Positions 44,875 through 58,149 of a DNA stretch of 64,000 bases are shown in pieces. Position numbers and translations under genes: made by a program. Under the pieces are notes generated by a model. It had not been told where the DNA came from. It ran no database searches and saw nothing but the letters and a program-made list of their open reading frames with translations. Position 1 is the first letter of the stretch. Each line of letters starts with the position of its first letter. The stretch is from Pterois miles (taxonomy: Eukaryota; Chordata; Actinopteri; Perciformes; Scorpaenidae), in contig CAMQGK010000008.1 in the NCBI GenBank assembly GCA_947000775.1, positions 10,368,501 to 10,432,500 on the forward strand, given 5' to 3'.

Positions 44875-46028
44875 AGGGCTGTCAAAGTTAACAGCATAAT
44901 GACACGCAAATTTGTTATAACGCCACTGATTTCTTTAACGCAACTTGTAATTTTTAGGTTGAAGTGGGCTCGAGTAGGGGTCCCCAGCCACCAGTCCCTG
45001 GACCAGTACCGGTCCGCGGGTCATTTGGTTCCAGGTCGCACAGAAAGAAATAGAGAGAATATTTTATTGATTATCAGAGTCTGAAAGATGTTTTATCTTG
45101 AAAAATGCCCGGATACATCCGTCTGTGCTTCTCTACCTCTTGACAAGTCAAGGAGCTCGCTTACTCCAAAAATGAAGCCCACAAGCAGGAAAAATGAGTA
45201 AAAAACAAACGTCTTTGGAGAGCTTCTTTGGAAAGGCGAAAAGGCCCAGTGAGGAGACAGAAGAAGAAGAGCCGATGACTTCCAGGAAAAAGAGGGCTGC
45301 ATTTAAAAGACAATATCAGGAGTCCTAATTACAATACAGGTTTATCACTACAGCTGAACATGAGGCAATGAAGCCTTCAAAAGACCCTAAAAGGCCTTAA
45401 AAGTATGTTTCAGACAACAACTCTGCCAGTTTTCTGGATTGAAATAAAGGCAGAGCGCTCTGAGATCGCCAAACAGCACCAAAAACAGAGAAACAAGCTC
45501 AGGGCTCCAACTAATTCACTGTAATGGTTAGTTGTGCTTTTTACACACTTTACATTTGCTTTTTTTGCCGTTAGTCTCATTTTATTTCGTCATATTTATC
45601 CCCAACACCTTGAAGGCCGCTAGAAAGGCTTTACAGAAATGCCCACTTTATGATAATCATAGTCAGTTCGGATCAAGTCATAGTCGAGTCAGCACTCTGA
45701 CACACTGGCAGCTGTTGTTGCCAGTTGGGCTGTAGTTTGACATGTTATGATTGAAGCATATTTCTTATGCTAAATGCAGAACCTGAGAGGGTTTCTGGAT
45801 AATAATTTACATTGTTGTTAACTAGCTTCCAATAATAATTACATACAAACATTTGCATAAAACAAGCAGATTTGTCCACTCCCATGTTGATAAGAGTATT
45901 AAATAATCTCTCTTTAAGGTACATTTTGAACATATAAAAAGATGTGCAATTAATTTGTGATTAATCACAATTAACTATGGACAATCATGCGATTAAACAA
46001 GATTAAATATTTGAATCAACTGACAGCC
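44875..46028 (+). repeat. GGGCTGTCA element copy A4, split by an insertion
   Basis: Left end AGGGCTGTCAAAGTTAACAG, right end GAATCAACTGACAGCC. Landmarks TTTCTTTAACGCAACTTG and GGCTGTAGTTTGACATGTTA are present. It is interrupted at about 44975-45628 by a foreign hAT piece. It lies inside the CAGTGGTGGAA element. Confidence 0.7.
44975..45628 (+). pseudogene. internally deleted hAT transposase fragment
   Basis: Opens TAGGGGTCCCCAGCCACCAG and CCGGTCCGCGGGTCATTTGG, the known left end of a fish hAT group. At about 45205-45327 a frame reads KQTSLESFFGKAKRPSEE, then EEEEPMTSRKKRAAFKRQY, the N-terminus of BED-type hAT transposases, and then stops. Near 45437 a frame gives FWIEIKAERSEIAKQHQ, resembling the transposase C-terminal FW..EYPEIA motif. 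The BED fold, catalytic core and right terminal repeat are missing, so this is a dead internal-deletion copy. Confidence 0.6.
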
Positions 46029-46312
46029 TTAATATATATTTTTAAATGTGTGCATACAAGATAATTTATTGTGTGCTACTAGAAAAAAAAATTGCTGGGG
46101 GACTTCATGGACTTTCTCAAGAATGTGGACCTTTAATCCATAAAATGCATCATATTTAATAAGTTGATCATATGTTTAATTTGTAAAATCAAAGTAACTA
46201 AAGCTGTAAAATAAATGAAGTGGAGGAAAAATATTATTTACCTATAAAGAAGCAGACAGTCAAGTACAAGTATAGGATTTGAGTAAATGTACTCAGTTAC
46301 TTTCCACCACTG

Positions 46313-47095
46313 TGTGTCACTGCATTTCAATACATCACCAAGTGCTAACACCAGATGTTAAGACAATGAAGTGCTATTTAAATCAGTACTCGATTGGTAA
46401 CTTGGATATAGATGATAGCTCTTTGCTTTGAATTTGGAGAGAAATGTGAAGATGACTCGTTGTGATGAAAGTCTTTGAGCTCGAGGCAAACCTGTGAGTG
46501 AAAGAAGCTTCAGTGCTTCAGTGAATGCATGTGTGTGGTAAAGATGAAGTTGTTTACTTGTCAGTCAGTGGAGCTGATTAGGAGGCAAAGGTGAAGCAAA
46601 CCTTCTTGTGGTAATTAAAAACAGCATGAGACAGAAAAGATGGGAAGAGAAAAACAGGATGAAAGAGAAGCAAAGTGAGGAAAAGAGGGAGATCAATAGT
46701 TCCAGGAACAGACGGAAATGCATTTAGAAAGACAAAAAAAGATACGAGTAAACAAAAGACTAAAAACAGAACAGATTTGATATGACGCTCAGAATGGGAA
46801 AGAGAGCTGACGTGACAGCAGACAGATTGAGGGAGAACTAAAAGCCGTCAGACTAAATGGATCATGATTGCGATGCTTTGTTATTACCGACCATATCTGC
46901 TGGGTTCTAATGTAAAACATTACAAGAGTCTTACGCTGCTCCCTGCAGCTGAGTTAAACACTAATTTAGCAACAAGGCAAAGGCGTGAGCTGGCAGCAAT
47001 CTGCAACTGAACTGAACTAATTAAACGTAGAAAAATATAGATGAGCAGAAGGAGAGACTGCGGTAAATTTGAAAACATGACCTAGCAAGCGAAAA
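46313..47095. other. intergenic DNA
   Basis: AT- and GA-rich DNA (purine-rich near 46620-46860). No gene or repeat was recognised. Confidence 0.4.
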
Positions 47096-47305
47096 CATCC
47101 ATTCATTTATCAGTTTTCTTTATCCGGATCACGGTGAAAACAGGTGAAACATGGTCACCCAGACACGTCATCTAGCTCTTTCTGGGGGATCCTAAGGATT
47201 TCCCCAGGCTACATGGGAAATGTAATCTCACCAGATTTTGCCTCTGGTTTCCATCCCAGTAGATGTACCCAGAATACCTCCATAGGGAGGCGTCTGGAAG
47301 CAAAA
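47096..47305 (-). mobile_element. Rex1-like LINE 3' end, reverse orientation
   Basis: CATTCATTTATCAGTTTTCTTTATCCGGAT, then GCTCTTTCTGGGGGATCCTA and GGGAGGCGTCTGGAAGC. Read on the minus strand these follow the Rex1 tail (PGRLP..EVF... LGIP, then the terminal GGATAA-type region). It is only about 210 bp with frameshifts. Confidence 0.6.
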
Positions 47306-47650
47306 ACAGTGAAAAACAGCAGACTGGTGCTCATTCTCAGTTCATTCAGCAGTATTTGCATTATATAAAACATGCTTATAGAACATAAAGCCTAACATTT
47401 GTGCATCGGAAAGGCCAGAGCGATTGAAAAAGGTACTTCCCTCAGTCTCATTGTATTTTAATCTACCTATCCTCTGTGGATGTTTGCATTTTCTATTAAG
47501 CCCTTTGCAGACACTAAATGCCCTAAATGGAGAGTGTGAAAGATGTGGAGAGAGAGAGGAATGTGAGAATGCTGACGCGCTTCAAGATAGACAAATAGAT
47601 GATGATGAGCGAGGGAGAAAAGTGAAGAAAGGTCATTGTGTTTAGCTTTC

Positions 47651-47651
<1 letters not shown>

Positions 47652-47718
<67 letters not shown>

Positions 47719-47744
47719 GGAGAGAGAGAGAGAGAGAGAGAGAG
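47652..47744 (+). repeat. compound (GT)n-(AG)n microsatellite
   Basis: A long GT run of about 65 bases, then GGGGG and about 24 bases of AG. It generates spurious Cys-Val and Thr-His frames. Confidence 0.97.
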
Positions 47745-47870
47745 CGCTTGTGGCTGGATCTGCTTGTGTGAGTTGGTGTTATTTTTGTCACGTAAGTACT
47801 TTGCCACAATTTATTACCAGGAAGATAAAAGATCCTTTAACCACAATGGGATCAAATGAGACGGGGGTAA

Positions 47871-47987
<117 letters not shown>

Positions 47988-48239
47988 TGTTGCATGTGCA
48001 AAAAGGGTTAATGTGATCTCTTGAGCGTTAGATACCACACATCTCCCGAGCGGTAGGCAGTGTCCTAATGTGAGGACATCAACAGTGACAGAAGAAATAA
48101 AGATGTGTGTGTGTCCCTGAACATCAAGTTAGAGGACAATTTGATTTGAAACTCATAAGTGGCCACATTAAAAGCAGCGTGCAGTGTGCTATAGTCACCT
48201 TTGAGAAAAAGAGTCAAGTGTGTGTGTGTGTTTTGGCTA

Positions 48240-48241
<2 letters not shown>

Positions 48242-48271
<30 letters not shown>
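48242..48271 (+). repeat. (GT)n microsatellite
   Basis: A 30-base GT run with a shorter (GT)n about 20 bases upstream, the third array within 600 bases. Confidence 0.95.
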
Positions 48272-48272
<1 letters not shown>

Positions 48273-50214
48273 ACTTATGTGTGACGGGCAAGAACAACAC
48301 AACGCTGAGCACCACCCCTCCCTACTGCTTTCTCCGCCTAAGGCAAAACTCCGGCCTAATTTGACTAATTAAAAAAATGCTGAGTAACAAACACACACCA
48401 ACTCACCTTTTAACGCATGCATACACAAATATGCGTATAGAGGCGATACAAGATAACCTTGTCGCAGTGGCGATGCCGTGTTTCCGCATGCTCATGTTTG
48501 TGTGTCTTGAAAGTCCGCGGCTGCCCGCAGCCAAATTTCCTCTGACATTTGCAGTTATGATCAAGGTATGATGCATTTCCCTGCAGTCTGCTGAGTAACT
48601 GCTGACTCAGGGTGCATCAAGACTCAGCACCTCTTGCCCTAGAAACCAGTTGGACCACATCTGCAACATGCTGATAGAGTCGGAGTAGGAATCAGTGTGA
48701 CCAGCACTGCACCAGCGGTACAAAGATCATCATGAAACAATGACATTCCCGTGAAGCTGTGTCACAAATACAGTCTGGAAGTATTAGCTGACTGATGAAG
48801 TCCTACTGAGAAGAGAGACGACTAATATTGTAACAGAAATGATCAGACGATAGAAACCAGATTTGTATGAATTAATAGGCATTACAGATGTCACACCCAT
48901 AAGCAGGGGCAATAAGTTATAGATTATAAACATGAGGCTAAGAGAAAGCATTTAGCACTTAGAATGATTATAACCTCCAAAGATGAGGTGGCAGAACGAG
49001 TCACACAGCACGTCACATCTAATTAGTTATTTTAACCAAAATTGTCAGCAAGATATGGTGAAAGTGAAGTGACAGAGTGACGCGGTTGTTAAATCAACGG
49101 CAGCAAATTATACACAAAACTAAATAGCTGCTATTATTTGAGAGGCTACAAAAATGTTTCATTCCCTTTAGTAAGATGTAAATTTTGAGTATGAAGCTTT
49201 TTCGCGTCTGACCTTCTGTTCTACAACAGACTCCCGATAATACACAACGCTTCTTTTACCATATGTGCATGTCATCTGGCTACGAGTGTGCTACAGCTGT
49301 GCCGCTGTCACTTTAAATTTACTGTAAAGCTTTTCTGTCATGTTCCTGAATTCCAGAGATTCAATTTTTGTGATAAAACATGACTTTACCATTTTTAATT
49401 ACACTGTTCTGTGGAGTTGACTGCTCTGATCTTCCATGTTCCTGTATGAGCTAATGAATCACGCACCTCTTCTGTTCAATATTCTAAGTAATGATGGTAA
49501 TAGTGCCATTATGACAGGATACTTCAAATTAAATACCTATCTTTAACATATAGAATCCACCCGGACACTAACTGCTGTTTCTGTTTTCAGTGCTTAACTG
49601 AAAATCTCTCAGGTGAAATGAGGCTTGAATGATGACTACAGATTCTCAGGAGAGCTAATGATGGAGGTTGATGACAATCAGTCCATGTGGGAATATCACC
49701 TTTGCTAACTCAAAGCATTCACAACGTTTTGCCAGCATGGTTCAGAGCAGCGGAAGTAAAGACGTTCAAAAGCTGCTTCTCCCCCTTCAACAGCACTTCA
49801 TCATATACTGTCAGTAACTCTTGAAGTCCACGTTGTCAGGACTCCTCAACAACAGCTCAGCATAGCATGAAGAAGATGAGAGAGGGAGTCGGGAAGGAGG
49901 ATTGAAAGATGGGGAGATAAAAGTAGAGACAGCAGAAGAGAGGCAGAGGAAAAGATTGATTGGATATAGAAGAGCAAAGAGGAAGAGTGAGATGGGAGGA
50001 GCTGATTGATGAAGTGAGGGAGAGAACTGGAATATTATGCAGAAGAGAAGGAAATCAGGCTGTTGTTGTACACCATTCATTGCTATACCTACAAAATGCA
50101 CAATAATTCGCATATATCCCACAAAATCAATTTGGAAGTAATTCACAGTTGTGAACAAGGGAGTTGAAAGAGCAAGAAATGCTGAGTATGGATGAGGTCG
50201 GGGTGGATGATTGG
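48272..50214. other. intergenic DNA
   Basis: Mostly unique-looking AT-rich DNA; purine-rich at 49860-50000. No gene was recognised. Confidence 0.4.
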
Positions 50215-50870
50215 GTAAAAAAAAAAAAACACTGCCCAGGAGACCAGTGTTCGTACCTCGTGTGAAATCATAAGTTAACGCTGATTTAGGTAACAATGTC
50301 ACATCATTTCTGTACTTCAGTTATGCCACTTATTTATCTTAACCTAAGCCATGATATTTAACCAAGTCGGTCTTTTCCTTAACCTAAGTAGTTTTGTTGC
50401 CTAAACCTAACCATGTCAATCTTTTCCTGAACCTATAAGTAGTTTTGTTGCCTAAACCTAACTAAGTCAATCTTTTCCTTAACCTAACTGAATAGTTTTG
50501 TTGTCTAAACCTAACCAAGTCGGTCTTTTCCTTAACCTAAGTAGTTTCTTTACCTAAACCTAACCAAGTCTGTCTTTTCCTTAACCTAAGTAGTTTCTTT
50601 ACCTAAACCTAACCAAGTCAATCTTTTCCTACCTAACTGAATAGTTTTGTTGTCTAAACCTAACCAAGTCGGTCTTTTCCTTAACCTAAGTAGTTTCTTT
50701 TTACCTAAACCTAACCAAGCCTGTCTTTTCCTTAACCTAACTGAATAGTTTTGTTGTCTAAACCTAACCAAGCCTGTCTTTTCGTTAACCTAAGTAGTTT
50801 CGTTACCTAAACCTAACCAAGTTGATCTGCGGAACAACTTTAAGAGATCACATAATCAGTATGAGGATAT
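50215..50870 (-). repeat. TTAGGTTTAGG minisatellite array, reverse orientation
   Basis: From about 50390 to 50825 imperfect units read CTAAACCTAACCAAGTCGGT and CTTTTCCTTAACCTAAGTAG, the reverse complement of the unit at 24245. About nine to ten units of about 50-58 bases. Upstream GACCAGTGTTCGTACCTCGTG is probably the parent element's flank. Confidence 0.85.
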
Positions 50871-52284
50871 GTCTTCAAAGAAGATACAGAAATACAGAGA
50901 ACCAGCTTGTTATCTCTTATCTTAGCCTACTTTTTGTTTTGGGTTCCTAGAACAGCTGACAGACGCTGGACAGGACGCAATCATCCAATCCTTGTAAAAC
51001 TGTTACCCTCAAGTTCAGGATTTACTGGGAATGTGCTGAATTTTGATAAACACCAGCACCGCAGATACAAACAGTCTCAGCTATAATTCGTTTAATTACG
51101 GCAGAGTTAATTTGATAATGACATGCTACACGGAGCACCTTTAAAACGAACAGATGTGAGGCGAAATGGGGGAAAATAAAGATGATGAAGAGGGAAGACA
51201 AAGGAGGAGAAACAATGCTCAAACTGAGCCTTCTGCGAGGCTTTGCCTTAACGCATCATTTCCTCCCTCTGCTTTCTTCTGCTTTTCTCTCCACAATCTG
51301 AATTTGGCTTTCTATCTAATTTGCTCTCTCCTTCACTTCCACCGACTTCTCATTCAGTCCTTTGTTAGCTGCTTTCGCTCCTCGCCTCCACCTCTCCCTG
51401 ACCTGTCTGCTCTTTTGCTCGTATCCCTCTCATTGTTTTGCAGTTCGCTCTAACCATCTTTCACTCTTTTTATTCTGTTCTCCTGACTGGAAGAATCTTT
51501 GTCTCTCGGCATCATCCGCCCCATGATGAATATTAACCTTCTTCTTTTCCTCTTTGAATCGTTTTTTCTTCTTCCCCTCCCACTCTTGGTCACCATATCA
51601 GCACTACTTCACCGACCCACTCATACACTTTTTAACATTAAAACCCAAATATACTTTCATCTTTGCCCATCTGATGTTGTCCCTCTTTGGGTTCATTTTC
51701 TCCCTTTCCTCCCCACTCTTGCTACTACATAAATTCCTCTTTCATTTCTCTCCCTGCATTTTAAAATGTTTTTGCATTGAGGCTGGCTATTAGGTTTGAC
51801 TACGTACATAAGTGCATGCATGCAATGGGCAGATATCTAAGTGAGGGCTTTTTTAGTGAATTGGTACACATTCACTCAAACATTACAAAGCTTCAAAATG
51901 TAGGCAATATTTGGATTTCAATGAAACAAAAAAAATCATAGTGTAGAAACCTAATGTAGGTGTTTTGTGTTTTTTCGGCGTGAAGATGAGAGCTCTTTTC
52001 CACTCAGCATCTCTCTCCTTCACCTCAGCCCTCACTCTTCACACATCATATTTTCTCTCTTCAGCCCACTCCTCATTCACCTGCTAAGTAACAGAACAGT
52101 TTGTTGAGAAACAATGATTATCGCCTCTCCTTTCAGTGACTGTCACCCGTCCTTATCCTCTCTAGCTCTCTTCCTGTCCACGTCTACTTTATTCTGCAAT
52201 CTGTTTATAATTGAACAATTGAAATGTTATGCAAGTCATGCCAGCAAACAAGGCTCCAGGAACAACAAAACGACAAAAATGAGA
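50871..52284. other. intergenic, pyrimidine-rich DNA
   Basis: CT-rich DNA at 51240-51720 and 52000-52180; the open frames through it are Ser/Leu/Phe-rich composition artefacts. No gene was recognised. Confidence 0.45.
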
Positions 52285-52505
52285 CATTCAGGTGACTTTT
52301 ATTGGATGCCTTTATCCAATGTGCCCTGCACCATTCGGAGTGCATGTTTCCTTTTTCCCAGTAGTAGCAGAAGCCCTCAGGCACTATTAGTGTCACCTTA
52401 CCCTTCCCACCTACAGTAGCTATTGAGCTGCACAAGGAATGGGACCCCCTGACCGTGGTGGTGTCGGTAAACGTTTTACCAATTGAACTACATGAGATGA
52501 TCCAT
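52285..52505 (-). repeat. possible tRNA-related SINE-like repeat
   Basis: On the minus strand ATGTAGTTCAATTGGTAAAA resembles a tRNA A box and GGTCAGGGGGTCCCATTCC a poor B box. At the other end TTTTATTGGATGCCTTTATCC is typical of a common fish repeat. No cloverleaf can be drawn, so this is not a tRNA gene. Confidence 0.35.
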
Positions 52506-52777
52506 TTATCGCGCAGCTGAATGGATGGGCTCTGTGGGAGCTGTCGAGTCCAGCGCTGACAGAACAGGAATTGTATTTCTTAGAGGGAAACGGCTGGTTA
52601 CAAAACGTCGGGCCTCATCGCGTTGCATGCATTCAGTTTAAGATCAAGATTTCCATTAGTACAATACAAAGAAAATTTTAATTCACCAAATGGGTTTCCT
52701 CTTTTTTTGTACAGTCCTAACCCCCTGAGACCGTGAGACAGTAACGTTGTCTTTCAGAGGCTGCAGCAGGTTCAGTT

Positions 52778-53027
52778 TTAGAGCCACAGTGAAGCTACAC
52801 ACATCATATGAAACTATAATAACCTAATGAATCCATTGGTAACCAAGGACGTCAAATAACGTTCCAAAGCCAGGCTAAATTTTGTTGAGGAAAAACTTGG
52901 CATGGCCATTTCAAAGGGAGTCCCTCGACCTCTGACCTCGAGATGTGTGAATGTAAATGGGTTCTATGGGTACCCACGAGTCTCCACTTTACAGACATGC
53001 CCACTTTATGATAATCACATGCTGGGG
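52778..53027 (+). repeat. GGGCTGTCA element copy A5, fragment
   Basis: GTGAAGCTACACACATCATA, ACTTGGCATGGCCATTTCAA, CTCGACCTCTGACCTCGAGA and ACAGACATGCCCACTTTATG. Both ends are missing; sequence after AATCACATGC is unrelated. Confidence 0.7.
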
Positions 53028-55090
53028 TAGAAACCATGCAGTTGTTTGAATGCAGAATAATTTTCAACTATTCTACAAACTACAGACCTGGAGCATTCAG
53101 AGGATGGACGGCTTCCCAAGCTAGACTGACAATAAGAGTTTTTACCAGAGATGCTCATCATCTAATCGCTGACAAATGCAGTTCTTGCAGAATTGTTTTG
53201 ATAGTTTTGATATCAAATCACAACATGATGTTTTCTATGGTGTTCCTCAAGGTCTTTGGTGTCTAAATGTGGTATTTTGGAGTGTTTTTTGATATATTAT
53301 TATTATCATTCATGCACATTTATAATTAATGACGAGAACAGTGAGTGTCAAACAGTTTTGAGCTGCATCTCAAATTAATCTTCAGGTTCCCAGCTTTCAG
53401 ATGATTCACTTCTATGTGACATATGCTGTTGACTTGCTGTCTCCCCTACCAACCCCCCTAAAAAGATATAAAAGGGTCTATTGTGGGTCTCAGAGGGTTA
53501 ATGACCATATTTAAGTGAAAATAAGAAAGATTGCACGCTGTATGTTTATATTGACCCATTTTCTTACATAGTGTGTACAGCCAGTCCTATTTTAAATCTC
53601 AGTTGCATCACTACAGAGGCAGTTGCAGCTTGCCAGTAGTCTCACTCTGTGATACGCTGGCCTCTCTCGACCACTTTCCACCTCTCTCCATCTTGCCGTT
53701 TATCCAATTTCTGTCCCTTTCCCCCATTTGCTCCTTCAGTACTCGCTCTCGATGGCTCTGTGATTGTTTGCAGTTGTTTCCTCTCACTCCCTCCCTCGAT
53801 CTCTTTCACCTCTGCCCACTTGCCTTGTTTAACTTGTGTCTTCTGCTGCATCACTTCACTGACAGTTTCCCTTAGAAAGTTTCATTCTCTGCTTCTCCGC
53901 GATGTCTTGCCTGTTCACCCCTACACCTCTCCATCACTCATATTCCTTTCAGCAAGCTCCATTTTGTCTCCCCTCACCTATTTCAGTCATGGCATTTCTT
54001 TTTTCTCATATTTTGTCCCACATGTGATTTCTCCTTTTACCTCCTTGCTCTTACTTCACCACAGGGCCTCTCTAGCTCATCACTACTTCTCTCAGCTTTC
54101 CTACCCACTGCCCATCTCTTCTTCACTTTTCCCCCGGGAAACAAAAAGAATGAAACGGGGAGCTCCCTGCCCTCTTTTCATCATTCTCTCTTTCTGGCCT
54201 TCATGTGGCGATGCTACCACCTACTCCTCCGACTCATCGTCCCCTCGGGCTCCCTTCAGAGCCCTGATCAGAGGGAGGGAGTGACATTTTGTAACTCCTC
54301 TCATCTTGAGACGTTCTGTGGATTCTTCTCTGAGAGAGTGACGGCTGGAGATCTTGGTGTGTGTGAGAGACGGAGGCAGAGAATTAGAGACAGATACAGT
54401 GGGGCGTCATCCATCACGCTTTCAGCCGGTTTTCTAGAGAGCGAGTAACAGGGGAGGCAAGAGTGAGGAGCTAGAAAGGAGAAAACGGTAGACCAAGATC
54501 TCGCAGAAAAGACGGACAAAAATCATCAAATGCTTGCCTTATACGCTCAGCATTACTATTGCTTATCTCTTGCTTGCTAAATGACTGCTAAATACACACA
54601 TGCACACTCTGAGCTCTGCTAATAAACACAAATCTACACAAACAGCTTACGTTTGGCTTTTGTGGCTCCTCAATTAGGGAGGCTAAAACCCCACAAATCC
54701 ACTCTCATTTCTGAACCAATGATCATTTACCATCACTAAAAACCGAGAGAGTTGTATATAAATCTCCCAGACATTTACATGCAATTTGTTCCTTTCTGTC
54801 CTTGTGGAGGAAACAGATGATTGTCACACTCCATAATTCAGATGCAAAATATAGTACAGCAGAAAATGTGATCTAGCTGTTGGTCTTGCAGGACTACTTT
54901 GCCCCTGGCCCTCCTGCTTGTGATTCAAAACATTTTATTGCCTGAGGAAGACCTGCATTTCTTTGAAACAGGGTAAATAAAAGTTGATTCCAGTGTCAGT
55001 ACTTTTATGTTATTTGCTGAATGTTATTTTTATTTTCCAGCACATTTCGCAATAATGTTTTGTGGACGTGTACATGACTATTCGCCAAGC
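53028..55090. other. intergenic DNA
   Basis: AT-rich DNA, then a CT-rich tract at 53640-54200 producing a 211-residue Ser/Leu/Pro frame that I regard as composition. No gene was recognised. Confidence 0.45.
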
Positions 55091-55099
55091 CAAATGTAT

Positions 55100-55670
55100 G
55101 TAAAGATCCCATAAGGGCTGAAACCTCTGTTTCTGGAAAGTGAAGCCAATGTGTTAGTGACTTGCATTCTTTCTAATGTCCAGCAGGAGGCGACTCCTCT
55201 GGTTGCAAAAAGAAGTCTGATTGTATAGAAGTCTATGAGACAATGATCTTACTTCTCACTTGATTTATTGCCTCAGTAAACATTGTAAACATGAGTTTAT
55301 GGTCTCAGTCATTAGTTTCATGTCTTCTTCAATACAGCATGATGTTCATTTAGTAAATTATGGTCCCATTTAGAGTCAAATAGACCATAAAGCAGGAGAT
55401 GCTTTAGGGCGGGCTACTTTGTGATTGACAGGTTGCTACCACAGCGTTGTCCATGTTCTTGTCTTAAAATGATGAATGAACTATAATATTTTGGTCGCCT
55501 AAAAATATTTTATTCAGCATTTGGTTGTACTTAACTCCACCCTCTCGTGTCACTTCCAGCTGCAATAAACCAAGATGCTGATGGCTAAAAACCGAAATGG
55601 CGATGGCCAAAAACCAAAATGGGTGACAACACAGTGACTATGTTCACTTCTTATATACAGTCTATGGTGC
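55100..55670. repeat. dispersed teleost repeat (TATATACAGTCTATGG type)
   Basis: GAAGTGAAGCCAATGTG-like start, TCCAGCAGGAGGCGACTCCT, TTGTATAGAAGTCTATGAGA and the end ACTTCTTATATACAGTCTATGG are strings I recognise from a very common fish repeat. It has no coding potential. Boundaries are approximate. Confidence 0.55.
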
Positions 55671-58149
55671 AAACCCCAAAAATTGAAGCAGTCAAAAATG
55701 ATTGTTTAGGCAGCTGGCAGCAACTACATCTAAAACAAAATCCAACTTTCATTTGAATCTGTAGGTTGAATGATTCATTTAATACTGGAAGATTTCTGTA
55801 TTGTAAAGCAAACTATACAAGTAGACATTCAACAGCAAAGTGGCTTTGCAGACTGAACAAAACTTGTCATAAATTTCTTTTCACCCCCAAAAGAAAAAAA
55901 AAGTGAAAATAGAGTCTCACCGACTGTCATTCACGTCTCTTGAGGTGAGGGCTGAATATACAATATCTGCAGCTATGTGGGTTGCATGTTGTCATCTGTT
56001 GCATCTCAAGCCACAGCTTAGCTTGTGGCTGTTTAAGATCAAAGTGCTGTCAAACATCCGTAGTCTTGAGACTACACAGGGAACACTGACGCTTTAACAA
56101 TCTCCCATTGCTTGCCAGCACCAGCACAAAGATGCTAAAGAAAATATACTACTTTTACTTCCATGAAAAATTCAGAGTTTGACTGCACACAGAGATGTCA
56201 GGCACTGGCACGTTGCTCAGCGTTGATCAGATGATCAATAAGACTCGGCTTGGAAGTTGTAGAGTTCAGTGAAACTAATGATGAGGTCGCCTGCTGTCGT
56301 TGCACCAAGAACATTCGCCAAATGTTGTTTAAGTTTCTGCAACTTTAACATCTCTATGAAAATGAGAACAATAATAACTGAAAGGAGCGCAAACATGCTG
56401 CACTTCCTCTCCCTGAAAACATGTGGCACAGTCACCAAACATATCAATTTGTTCCTGTGAAAGACCTGATTTAAAAAAAAGATTCATTTTAGGTCACTGC
56501 ACTCCAAAGATATTCAAAAACAATTTTTAAATCACTGGATTTAAGAGAAAGTGGCACCAGCCTCCGACTATGACTCAGCTCAAGTCACTGGGTGAAGAAA
56601 TAATGAATCATAAAGTCATTTTGCAGTGATCTCATGCATTCTTAGTTGTAATGTACCGACTGGCTCGCATGCAATAAATACAAGCAGAGTTTAGGTCAGT
56701 CACCTACATGAGCAATACCTGACTTATCTCTAAAATCTATGCAAGGTTCAATAAAAGGTGAGGTTTAATCAGTGACACCGCTTGTGCAAGATGTGAATAT
56801 GAAATATTTATTCTGTGACTGAAAACAGATGTCACAGCGTGATCCAATCTGCAAAATGGGTAACAGCGACTACACAATGCGTCACCTCCGCTACAAGGAT
56901 GCTCACACTTTGAGGAAAGGCTTTTCTTGTTAGTGATTTTATTTTTTACTTTAGCACAAGACAGCTGGTGGAATATTTACCCAAAACAGTCACAGATTTC
57001 AAATGGGTGTCTCTAGAGGGAATCAAACCCTTAAACAGCAGTGTTTGTGCTACCTAAGGAACAACAAATAAAAACAAGGTGGGATTTAAAAAAATCCCAC
57101 TTGGGTTGCTTTCCATTGTCATAAAAAGGCAGCAACATATGCCTTTACCGCCTACACACTCTCCAGTCAAGAGCTGCACTCTTTAGTAAAGCATGAGCCT
57201 TTTGCTCAAAGTAAAATAAGCAAGATTCAACCCTAGTGTGTCACTTGCCTGCTGGTCTACTGCTAGTAAACCCATAATTAATAGTGCAGTGCACAAACTT
57301 CAGTGAACTGTGGGTCAATAAACATCTGCAGGGTGTTTCACTCTACAAAAGGACAGCAACGAGGTCCACACACACACTTCACCTTCATAACCTTGCGAGC
57401 GCTGCTGCACACCCACAAAATCATTGACCCCGTCCCTTATGTGTACTTGTTGTTTGCTCCTGCTGGATTTCAGCACCGGCATTATTGAGTTATGGTGAAT
57501 ATAATTGAACTTTCCAACCACACAGATGGCCGCTCGAAGGCTCTGAAGCTGGCGTGCTGCGGCAGTGTACAATCATTCAGAAAACTGTGGATGCATGCAC
57601 ACATACTGTAGACGCACAGCAAAACTACAAACACAAATGAAGAGGTGCAACATGCAAGTTCGCTGACGCCACAAGGCAGTGAAAGGTCAGCCAAACAAAC
57701 ATGGAGGTCTATGGGTATTGCAGCAACAAGTATATCTTAGCGGTGTTAATTTCTACTTTTAATAACAAAAATAAAGAACAACTAGAGATAGGGGAGGGGA
57801 AAGTATAAGAAAGGGAAAGATATCCCTAATCATTACAGCTCGATTTGTTGACATGTGCTAATGCTGTTTCACTTTCATTAACATTGTGAGAAAGTGCATT
57901 TGTGTTGCATTCATGTGGTGTCGGAATAATCGTCAATACAAGAAAATCTGCTGTGCATGTCCCCAGTCGGAGCAACTCAAAATGTGAAAAGTTTTTCAAC
58001 ATTTACAAATTATTCTTCAGCACTTTCACCATTCGAATAATTGAATCACGTGTTCAGGGATGCTTGAAGCTGAAGGAGGAGAACAATGGTAAGTGATGAC
58101 AGTTGGGGTAGCCTTGTATCACTGGCAATAACTTTAATCTACTTTCACC
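55671..58149. other. intergenic DNA
   Basis: AT-rich sequence; no gene or clear repeat was recognised. A small inverted pair GTGGGATTTAAAAAAATCCCAC occurs near 57081. Confidence 0.4.

Larger units (their letters stand above)
44658..46312. mobile_element. CAGTGGTGGAA hAT-like nonautonomous element, nested
   Basis: Left end CAGTGGTGGAAGAAGTACTC, right end ACTTTCCACCACTG, an inverted pair. The flanking 8 bases TGTGTCGT and TGTGTCAC match at 6 of 8, fitting an aged hAT-type target duplication. Internal AAAAGTACTTAAGTATTACC and TCAAAAGTAAAAGTACTC are typical of this very common teleost repeat. The middle is occupied by a second element, 44875-46028. Confidence 0.7.

Noticed and set aside
50390..50825. 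Regularly spaced repeats that could suggest a CRISPR array
   Set aside because: Units are contiguous and imperfect with no unique spacers, in a vertebrate genome; it is a minisatellite.
52430..52500. tRNA gene on the minus strand
   Set aside because: Only a weak A-box-like and a poor B-box-like string; no cloverleaf stems can be paired.
53649..54284. 211-residue + strand open frame
   Set aside because: It lies in a CT-rich tract and is almost only Ser, Leu, Pro and Phe. It lacks domain motifs and splice context.
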